NCBI GenBank assembly: GCA_036389255.1
Contig: DASVQI010000006.1
Location: 632,482 to 696,481 of the forward strand
Source of the DNA: JACVRN01 sp036389255
Lineage (GTDB): Bacteria > Acidobacteriota > Blastocatellia > Pyrinomonadales > Pyrinomonadaceae
Direction: 5' to 3'
DNA length: 64,000 nt
Below, piece by piece: positions 9,651 through 16,927 of this stretch; position 1 is the first letter of the stretch, and the number at the start of each line of letters is the position of its first letter. The position numbers were made by a program, and so were the translations under genes. A model generated the notes under the pieces. It worked only from the letters and a program-made list of their open reading frames with translations. It did not search any database and had not been told where the DNA came from.

Positions 9651-11993
9651 ATGGCACAGGTAATTGACGTAGAAGATAACAACTGCTCGCTTCGCGGCTT
9701 TGAGCGCAACCGCTATTTCTTCGGCAAGCCGCTGATGGTGCGCGATTTTGATACCGAGCAACAATACTTTAACGGGAAGCGCTACCTGCTAAACCGGCTG
9801 GTTCACGGTCGAGGCATCATTTGCGGTCTTAACCTGACGGCGAACACCGAAGGCGGCTTTACGCTTCGTGCCGGGGCGGCGATTGATTGCTGCGGCCGCG
9901 AAATCGTGGTCGGCTCGGACTACACGAAGACAGACCTGACCGACATGGAAGGCTACCGCGACGAGATAGTCACGCAGAACCAGACCATCTATCTCTGCCT
10001 GATGTACGACGAGTGCATACGCGAGCCGATTCGAGCGCAGGCAAACGCCTCTTCGTGCGCCGACGTGTGCGACTATAACCGCATACGCGAGGGCTTCAGG
10101 GTCGTCCTCAAGACGACGCCGCCAGCAGCCGCATCCGATTTCTGCGAAGTCACCAGCTCAAAGAAGATAGTGTTCGAGGACGCGCGCCTTCGTCTTGAGC
10201 GCATAGCTCCGCTCTGGGTGAACCCGAAAGACGTGTTCGAAGTCCAGCTCATCGCCACGCCCAAGAATGTGAGCGGGACGCTGGTGGTCGAGGCCGAAGA
10301 GACATTCTCGCCAGCCGGACAGCTCACGGTCGTACAGGGCATCCCGCCACTGACACACCGCGTCAGCTTCTCTCTGACGCAGGCGGGCGGCGCGTTGACG
10401 AAGACCTACCTGCTGCGCGCCGGAGAGACGATTGTTAAGACGGAAATCAAAGCCAATATCTTTTTCCCTTTAATCACGCAGCAGAGCGTCGAAGACCAGA
10501 GCACGGCGGTCGAGATAAACGCTGCGCGACTCAGCGAGCTGATAGCCGCGAAAATCTTCAACGACGAGGAGCTGGGAGCCTGCCCGTCCTGCAAGGAAGA
10601 CCACTGCCTGTATCTGGCCAGCGCCAAGCTGGGAGAAGAGAGCAAGCTGACGGAGGTGAAGATGTTCCCCTCCAACCAGTACGTTTACAACAACCCGTTG
10701 CTCTTCGAGCTGCTCGCCTGCGGTGAAAAGAGAATCGGCAAGCTGCCGGAGATTCCCGTCAGCAACAAGACTACTCAGGTCATCGCGGCCGTGACGGCCT
10801 TCAAATTCTTCGACGGGCTGACGGCCGCAGACGGCGGGCTCGGGCAGGCGAACGTCACCGCCAAGGTTGATAAAGGTCTTAAGATAGATAATGACGCAAT
10901 CGTGGCAGACCTCGGCAACGGGCTTATGCTCGACGGCAACCACATCAGCGCAGACCTCGGGAACGGAGTGATGTTCGACGGCAATCACATAGCCGCCCGA
11001 ACGGGCCAAGGGGTGAAACTCTCAGGCAATCTCATCGCGGCTAATCTTGGCGACGGCCTCAGGCTCGATGGGAGCGACCGCATCACCGCCAACACCGGAA
11101 GCGGCTTGAACCTGCTGGCCCAGAAAATTGTGGCCGAAGTCGGAAACGGTGTGAAAATCGCGGGCAATCAAATCCAGCCCGACTACTCGACGGCGGCGCA
11201 GGCCGGGAAAGTCTGCGAGGCTAACGACCCACGGCTTTCAAACGCCAGAACTCCACTGCCGCACGCGCCTACGCATCAGGCCGGAGGCTCTGACCAGCTA
11301 AACGTGCAGAACCTGCCCGGCACATTACTGAACGCGCAAAAAGTAGAGGTGCAGGACGAAGGAACTATAATCTCCACCCGGACTAAGCTTAACTTCGTGG
11401 GCGCTGGCGTCACAGTTACGGACGAGGTAGCGCAGAATCGCGTCAACATCAACATCCCGAAATCCGGTAGAGTCTCTACGGGATTGGTCAGATTTATGGA
11501 TGTGCGGGCGACCAACTTCCGGCAATCTGAATTTATAGCTCACCTACAAGGGGCCAACCCTTGCGCCATAGTCCTCTCGCTCGTCATAGAAGCTACTTCA
11601 GACACCGGCGAGCTAGACCTCTTCGGAGCTATGGACGCTCTGGGCGCATTACCGGCCCTCTTCGCCTACAACAGCATAAGCGACGAGGCTTTTAAGATAG
11701 GGCTCAAAGACCGCCGCAGCAGAGAGGATCAGCAGACGCAGAACTACACGGTTCGCTGGTGGGCGATTCCGAAAGACCTCGACGCGCCACTCGTAGTTGT
11801 TGAAGGGCCGCCGGACATTAGACTAGCCACGGAGGAAGCCGTCCGCTTTAACTTAGCCGTCAATCCCGGTATAAGGAGAGAGGACTTGGCCAGCACGTTG
11901 GGAATCGAAGCGACCGAGGTGGATACGCACATAAACAATCTGCGAACCGCAGGTAAAATCAATGTCGTCGGCAACAGGATTTTCCTAAAGTAG
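9651..11993 (+). CDS. Fibre-like protein with short GNGLxLDGNxI repeats
   Basis: A 780-residue paralogue of the previous protein in the first ~150 residues only (FERNRYFFGKPLMVRDFDTE, YFNGKRYLLNRLVHG, AIDCCGREIVV, CLMYDECIREPI, CADVCDYNRIREGF). Residues about 410-510 hold six or seven ~17-residue repeats such as NGLMLDGNHISADLG and NGVMFDGNHIAARTG, which look like a beta-solenoid or trimeric shaft. HAPTHQAGG is another fibre-like H-x-x-H element. The last ~50 residues (GIRREDLASTLGIEATEVDT, then HINNLRTAGKINVVGNRIFL) read like a small winged-helix fold, odd in a structural protein. Upstream, 9526-9650 is non-coding and carries GGCCAGCC and GGCTGGC arms that could pair. It is probably a second fibre or adaptor of the same apparatus. 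Confidence 0.6.
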   Translation: MAQVIDVEDNNCSLRGFERNRYFFGKPLMVRDFDTEQQYFNGKRYLLNRLVHGRGIICGLNLTANTEGGFTLRAGAAIDCCGREIVVGSDYTKTDLTDMEGYRDEIVTQNQTIYLCLMYDECIREPIRAQANASSCADVCDYNRIREGFRVVLKTTPPAAASDFCEVTSSKKIVFEDARLRLERIAPLWVNPKDVFEVQLIATPKNVSGTLVVEAEETFSPAGQLTVVQGIPPLTHRVSFSLTQAGGALTKTYLLRAGETIVKTEIKANIFFPLITQQSVEDQSTAVEINAARLSELIAAKIFNDEELGACPSCKEDHCLYLASAKLGEESKLTEVKMFPSNQYVYNNPLLFELLACGEKRIGKLPEIPVSNKTTQVIAAVTAFKFFDGLTAADGGLGQANVTAKVDKGLKIDNDAIVADLGNGLMLDGNHISADLGNGVMFDGNHIAARTGQGVKLSGNLIAANLGDGLRLDGSDRITANTGSGLNLLAQKIVAEVGNGVKIAGNQIQPDYSTAAQAGKVCEANDPRLSNARTPLPHAPTHQAGGSDQLNVQNLPGTLLNAQKVEVQDEGTIISTRTKLNFVGAGVTVTDEVAQNRVNINIPKSGRVSTGLVRFMDVRATNFRQSEFIAHLQGANPCAIVLSLVIEATSDTGELDLFGAMDALGALPALFAYNSISDEAFKIGLKDRRSREDQQTQNYTVRWWAIPKDLDAPLVVVEGPPDIRLATEEAVRFNLAVNPGIRREDLASTLGIEATEVDTHINNLRTAGKINVVGNRIFLK
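10875..11178 (+). repeat. Tandem ~17-codon repeats in the fibre-like gene
   Basis: Six to seven imperfect copies of the translated pattern GNG-L-x-L-x-GN-x-I-x-A-x-L (for example LGNGLMLDGNHISAD, then LGNGVMFDGNHIAAR). The periodicity and alternating hydrophobic residues suit a beta-helical shaft. Confidence 0.65.
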
Positions 11994-12025
11994 CGCCCGG
12001 CGATAGAGACGTAAGACGAAAGCAG

Positions 12026-12625
12026 ATGGTGGGGAACGAGACAGGGAAGCGAGACGGCGGGGCACGGTTCGGCAGGCATCTGCGGCACGACTTATTAAGG
12101 GCGTTGGCCATAGCTCTTTTGGCGGCTCTATCAGTGGCCGCTCTGCCTCGCGCGGGCCGACAGGCGGCGACACGCAGACAGGAAAACGAGTCGCTGTTAT
12201 CCAGAATAGAGCGCATCGTCAAGGAGAAGGAGCCGGACTGGAAGCTCGAACAGAAGCACGAGCGCAAAGGGGCCGAGCATAAATACTTCATGCAGGGATG
12301 GACGCTCGGTAAAGAGTACGTCTCTACTACCACCTATCAGATGAAGGATAGCACCGCTACCGCCAAGGCCATAGTGGACTCCATACGCTCACCCATCAGC
12401 GTGCCCGTGCGCATCACGAAGATAGAGGGTTTGGGCGACGAGGCATACACCTTGGGCGAAGGCCCTTACGGCAAGAAGGGCTCTGGAACTCTCATATTGC
12501 GGCGCGTCAACCTTCTCATACGTCTGGACTCTTCTTCGCTTGAGACGGCGAAGCGATTTGCCCGCCACATGATTGAGGCCGTGGATGAATTGTGCGGCGG
12601 CGCTCAGTGTGAGCCCATGAACTAA
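12026..12625 (+). CDS. Exported or membrane-anchored hypothetical protein
   Basis: A 199-residue protein I cannot assign to a family. Residues about 20-42 (HDLLRALAIALLAALSVAAL) form a basic-then-hydrophobic segment that could be a signal peptide or a membrane anchor. The mature part is rich in charged residues (ESLLSRIERIVKEKEPDWKL), then has short beta-like stretches (VPVRITKIEGLGDEAYTLG, RRVNLLIRLDSSS) and two late cysteines in LCGGAQCEP. It starts 32 nt after the fibre gene on the same strand, so it probably belongs to the injection-system operon and is its last gene before the 332-bp gap. The function is unknown. Confidence 0.6.
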   Translation: MVGNETGKRDGGARFGRHLRHDLLRALAIALLAALSVAALPRAGRQAATRRQENESLLSRIERIVKEKEPDWKLEQKHERKGAEHKYFMQGWTLGKEYVSTTTYQMKDSTATAKAIVDSIRSPISVPVRITKIEGLGDEAYTLGEGPYGKKGSGTLILRRVNLLIRLDSSSLETAKRFARHMIEAVDELCGGAQCEPMN

Positions 12626-12688
12626 ACTGTTTCCCGGTCGAACACGACTCCCGCTCTGACATTGGGCCAGTGGCAGAAGACATTTTTG

Positions 12689-12717
12689 TTGACACGGAGC
12701 CTGATTGCCTTTAGTCT
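12689..12717 (+). promoter_or_regulatory. Candidate sigma70-type promoter in the 332-bp gap at 12626-12957
   Basis: A perfect TTGACA (12689-12694) is followed after 17 nt by TAGTCT (12712-12717), a weak -10. The whole gap 12626-12957 has no credible gene and is visibly AT-richer than its flanks. It may start a second transcription unit for the giant proteins downstream. The implied leader would be about 235 nt. Confidence 0.35.
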
Positions 12718-12957
12718 CTAGCCGATTTTAAGAGTTTCCGTTTTCCGAGCCTTCATTAACAATCTATCGGGATTATTTGTCTCCTCGCTGTGCCAGTAGC
12801 TTTAACGAGACGCGGATTCCCATCTCAGCTACTTCTACCGGCCTTTGGCAATTTCTACCCCTAAAAGCAATTTTCAGGGCTAATAACGCGTGGCGCAGAG
12901 AGCGTCGCCCCGCTTTGTAACTTCCGAGTCCTTCAATCACCTGAAAGCAGGTAGCAC

Positions 12958-15900
12958 ATGTCCGCTATTTCTATCCCCTCCGGCGCGTTGGATAAGAAGC
13001 TCGTAGACTTCGGTCTTTTGGTCGGCCTGCTTAATCAGCCAGATGGTAAGGAGTTCAATCTGGACTGGTTTCAAGACCCCCTGCCTTACCTGAAGAAGAT
13101 TCCCTCCGACGCCAAGGACATGCTCAGTCTGCTCAGGGACATCCTGGGCCAGCCAGCCGCAGGGACGCCTTCTGATAAAGAGTGGTACGCGCTCAACTGG
13201 AACGGAACGCCGAGCGGCGTCTACATAGTTCTGCCTTTGAAGAGTGACACGAGCTCGCCCGCGACCGTCGGCATCGGCCTGTGGTGGCCCTTCACAGGAG
13301 AAGACGCGACCATCATGATTACAGGCTGGGTCTTCTTTCCCCTGTTCAACCTGCCGGTAAGCTCCCCCGTCATCATCACTGGCTCCGCCAATTATCCCGT
13401 CACGATAACGCTCGACATAGAGGACACGAAGGAGACATTTCAGGTCGGCTCGGGCGAGAGCCTTGTCACTTTCACCGGCCTTGAGTTTGTGGGGAACATC
13501 TACTTCTCGGATACAACGCCCGATTTCACGCTTCAGTTTCTGAACATGAAGCCGGAGTCGCAACAGTCCACCGCGAAGACGCTGGCAGACTTGCAGAATG
13601 CGACTCTTGCCAACTGGGTCAATGCCGTGCTCGGCTCGCAGACGGTCAAGGAATGGCTCTCTACCAACATTCCTTCAAGGGACAAGAAAATCGGTGAGGT
13701 GCTGACAGGGCTCAACCTGTTAGTGATGACGAACGAGCAATACGCGCTCGGCAGTCTAAGCAGCTTTGAGACTATGACGCCCGCGCAGATTGCCGAACAG
13801 CTTGTGGTCGTGGCTCTAAGCCTGCTGGCGAGCAACGAGAAACCCGTCTTCAGTCTTGGCACGGGCGGCGTCTACATCGTCGGAGAAGACGCGGCCGGGG
13901 GCACGGATTACGGCGTGCGCTTACAGGTCGAAGACATACAAATCACCGGCTCGTCCGAAAACGGCGCGGACAATAACGGCAACACTTCTTCTACATCGGA
14001 GTCCGGCGCGGCGAATCAGCCCAAGTTCGTGGTGCAGATTGGAAAGTGGCTAACAGGAGAAAGCGATAGCAACAACTGGGCTGGCCGCGCGGACTCAAAC
14101 GGCAAGATAGCAGACCCCGGCGTCACCATCCTGCTTGTCAACGTGAAGAACAATACCGAGTTCAGCTTCAACCCCAGAGTGGAGCTGTCGAGTCTGGGAT
14201 TCGACTTCGCCGGAAGCAATGACAAACCGCTCTTTGATATTCAGGGAGTTCAGCTTGGAGGCGTGGAGCTCAGGTTCAGCCTCTCGCTGGACTTCTCAGA
14301 CCTGAGCAAGATTCTTTGGGGCGGCGCTGTGCGCTTAGACCACTTAGGGCTGCCTCTGGGCGCGGGCGTCACCGGCAGCTCCGGCAATCCGGTCGCGCAG
14401 AACCTTCTGTCGTCGGGCTCCGGCGAGTCAGGCGGCGCGGGCGCAGACACGCAGCCCGTCAATCCTACCTTCTCGGCTGCCGTCGCGTGGCTCTCCGACC
14501 CGAACAATCCTACGGATGTGAACTTTCAGCTTTATGCGCCGAACGACACGCCGACCGACACCGTCTGGATTCCGGTTCAGCGCGCCTTCGGGCCGCTACA
14601 GTGCCAGCGACTCGGCGTCGAATGGCCGCAGACGAATCCAGACCTTCGCGTCTCGTTTCTGTTTGACGGCGACGTAGCGCTTGGCGGCCTTGAGATTGAC
14701 CTTAAAGGACTTTCTATAGGCATTCCGCTCAAGTCGCCCGGCGATTTGGGCAGCTACGAGCTTGGGCTCGACGGGCTCGACATCACCTTCTCGCAAGGCC
14801 CGGTTGAAGTGAGCGGCGGGCTCTTCAAAGCGCAGGTCAAGGTGGACGGTCAGGACATAATCGAGTACAACGGCGAGGCTCTGATAAAGGCTGCCAACTG
14901 GTCTATCACTGCGCTCGGCTCGTGGGCGACACTGAACGGTCACCCGTCGCTCTTTATCTTCGCCTTCCTGAATGCGCCGATTGGCGGCCCTGCCTTCTTC
15001 TTCGTCACGGGGCTGTCGGCCGGCTTCGGGTATAACCGCTCGCTGACGCTGCCAAAGCAGGACGAGGTTCAGGACTTTCCATTCGTGGCGGGTCTGACAG
15101 ACCCTGCAAAGATTGGCGGGGCGGACGCAGGGCCGCAAGAGGCGCTACAGGCTATACAGAACTGGGTTCAGCCCGCGCAGGGAGTCAACTGGATAGCGGC
15201 GGGCGTTCAGTTCACTTCATTCGAGCTTATCAACTCGAACGCTCTGGTGGTGGTGGAGTTCGGTGACCACTTCGAGATTGCCGTGCTGGGCCTCTCAAGA
15301 ATCAAGCTGCCGCAGGCAGGCCCCGTCACCTACGCTTACATAGAGCTTGGCCTTGAAGTAATCATTGACCCTGCGGACGGGCTCTTCTCCGCCACCGCAG
15401 TCATCACGCCCAACTCTTACGTGATAGACCCTGCCTGTCATTTGACGGGCGGCTTCGCCTTCTACGTCTGGTTCGGTGACAACCCGCACGCGGGCGATTT
15501 CGTGCTCACGATTGGCGGCTATCACCCGCAGTTCAAAAAGCCGGAGTGGTATCCCGACGAGCCGCGCCTCGGATTCAACTGGCAGGTCAGCGACCAAGTG
15601 ACTATCAAGGGCGACGCTTACTTTGCGCTGACGCCTTCGTGCGTGATGGGCGGCGGCTCGCTGGATTTGCAATTTCAGTCCGGCAATCTGGCCGCGTGGT
15701 TCACGGCCTACGCGGATTTTCTGATTCAGTGGAAGCCCTTCTACTACACGGCTGACATAGGCATCAGCATTGGCGTCTCTTATCGCGTCAACCTGCTCTT
15801 TGTGACCAAGACGATAAAGGTAGAGCTTGGCGCAGACCTGAACATGTGGGGCCCGCCCACGGGCGGCGAAGTTCACGTACACCTCTGGATTGTCTCTTTC

Positions 15901-16854
15901 ACAGTCTCGTTCGGCCCGGCTTACGGACAGGGCAACGACTATCTGGAGTTCAGCGACTTCAAGACGCTGCTCCCGCAGGACAAGCCGCAGTCGCAGCCAG
16001 CGCCTATGATGAAGGCCGCCAAGATGGCCCTCGCTGCCGAGGACGATGCGCCGCCGTTTCAGAACGTCGTCAAGCTCATCATCAACGCGGGGCAGTACCC
16101 GCAGCCGAGCCCGGACGGTCGCTGGCTGGTGCGCGCCGACGAGTTCACGTTCAGCGTGGAGACGGCATGGCCTCTGACCGAGCTTGATTTGGAAGGGCCG
16201 TCATCTACGACTCAGCTTGAGCCGCCGACGCTTGTTCCGCCGGACAAGAACGCGCCCGCGTGCGCGCGAAGCTCTGACGGCTACTACGTCGGCGTGCGTC
16301 CTATGGGCATCGTCTGCACGACCTCCGTGCTTTCGATGACCGTTACCTTCGATGGCAGCGCCAAGCAGGACGTTAACGCTGACTGGACTTGGGACTTGAA
16401 TACCCGTAGCGTGCCCGAAGCTACGTGGGGGCAGCCCGTCCCGAAGAGCCAGACGCCTGCCGCCGAGGCGAACACGCTGCCCGGCAGACTCACAGGACTT
16501 AAGAACATCAAGCCGAAGGTGCAGCAGCCTTCGGGGCCTGACCCGATTCCTATAGCGAATCTCAGCTATGACCCCGTCAACCCTGATGCCGCTCAGGAAA
16601 ATTATCTGCCCATACCGCAGCCCGCGCAGGCGGGACAGCCGCAAGTCTCTGCCACATCCTTGCAGACCATAGCAAGCACCATCATGCAGGACTCCGCGCC
16701 GAATTCGCCCGTATCGAACCGGGCAGCGATTTTCAACGCGCTGGCCGGGTTCGGATACGACGCGGGCACAAACGGTGACCTCTCGGCACTAGTCTCCTAC
16801 ATCAATCTCAGCTACAGCGCGCCGCCTATGCTGGAATCGCCCGTCGGCCAGTGA
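12958..16854 (+). CDS. Giant DUF6603-like structural protein
   Basis: A 1298-residue beta-rich protein without a signal peptide. Residues about 760-1010 contain the stretch I associate with DUF6603 proteins: GGYHPQFKKPEWYPDEPRLG, then KGDAYFALTPSCVMGGGSL, WFTAYADFLIQWKPFYYTAD and VHVHLWIVSFTVSFG. This looks like repeated amphipathic beta-hairpins forming an extended sheet or barrel. The earlier part has many GLEIDLKGLSIGIPLKSPG-like strands. The C-terminal 250 residues are proline-rich and less ordered. Such proteins occur beside contractile injection genes, but their role is not established; it could be a passenger, a scaffold or a secreted effector. The start is ATG after AGGT at 12950. It heads a same-strand run of three giant genes. 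Confidence 0.6.
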   Translation: MSAISIPSGALDKKLVDFGLLVGLLNQPDGKEFNLDWFQDPLPYLKKIPSDAKDMLSLLRDILGQPAAGTPSDKEWYALNWNGTPSGVYIVLPLKSDTSSPATVGIGLWWPFTGEDATIMITGWVFFPLFNLPVSSPVIITGSANYPVTITLDIEDTKETFQVGSGESLVTFTGLEFVGNIYFSDTTPDFTLQFLNMKPESQQSTAKTLADLQNATLANWVNAVLGSQTVKEWLSTNIPSRDKKIGEVLTGLNLLVMTNEQYALGSLSSFETMTPAQIAEQLVVVALSLLASNEKPVFSLGTGGVYIVGEDAAGGTDYGVRLQVEDIQITGSSENGADNNGNTSSTSESGAANQPKFVVQIGKWLTGESDSNNWAGRADSNGKIADPGVTILLVNVKNNTEFSFNPRVELSSLGFDFAGSNDKPLFDIQGVQLGGVELRFSLSLDFSDLSKILWGGAVRLDHLGLPLGAGVTGSSGNPVAQNLLSSGSGESGGAGADTQPVNPTFSAAVAWLSDPNNPTDVNFQLYAPNDTPTDTVWIPVQRAFGPLQCQRLGVEWPQTNPDLRVSFLFDGDVALGGLEIDLKGLSIGIPLKSPGDLGSYELGLDGLDITFSQGPVEVSGGLFKAQVKVDGQDIIEYNGEALIKAANWSITALGSWATLNGHPSLFIFAFLNAPIGGPAFFFVTGLSAGFGYNRSLTLPKQDEVQDFPFVAGLTDPAKIGGADAGPQEALQAIQNWVQPAQGVNWIAAGVQFTSFELINSNALVVVEFGDHFEIAVLGLSRIKLPQAGPVTYAYIELGLEVIIDPADGLFSATAVITPNSYVIDPACHLTGGFAFYVWFGDNPHAGDFVLTIGGYHPQFKKPEWYPDEPRLGFNWQVSDQVTIKGDAYFALTPSCVMGGGSLDLQFQSGNLAAWFTAYADFLIQWKPFYYTADIGISIGVSYRVNLLFVTKTIKVELGADLNMWGPPTGGEVHVHLWIVSFTVSFGPAYGQGNDYLEFSDFKTLLPQDKPQSQPAPMMKAAKMALAAEDDAPPFQNVVKLIINAGQYPQPSPDGRWLVRADEFTFSVETAWPLTELDLEGPSSTTQLEPPTLVPPDKNAPACARSSDGYYVGVRPMGIVCTTSVLSMTVTFDGSAKQDVNADWTWDLNTRSVPEATWGQPVPKSQTPAAEANTLPGRLTGLKNIKPKVQQPSGPDPIPIANLSYDPVNPDAAQENYLPIPQPAQAGQPQVSATSLQTIASTIMQDSAPNSPVSNRAAIFNALAGFGYDAGTNGDLSALVSYINLSYSAPPMLESPVGQ

Positions 16855-16927
16855 GAGCGCGAACGAAGGCAGAGGTCATTTGAATCATCTACGGCAATCG
16901 AATCTCTAATTAGTGGAGCGAACGTCT

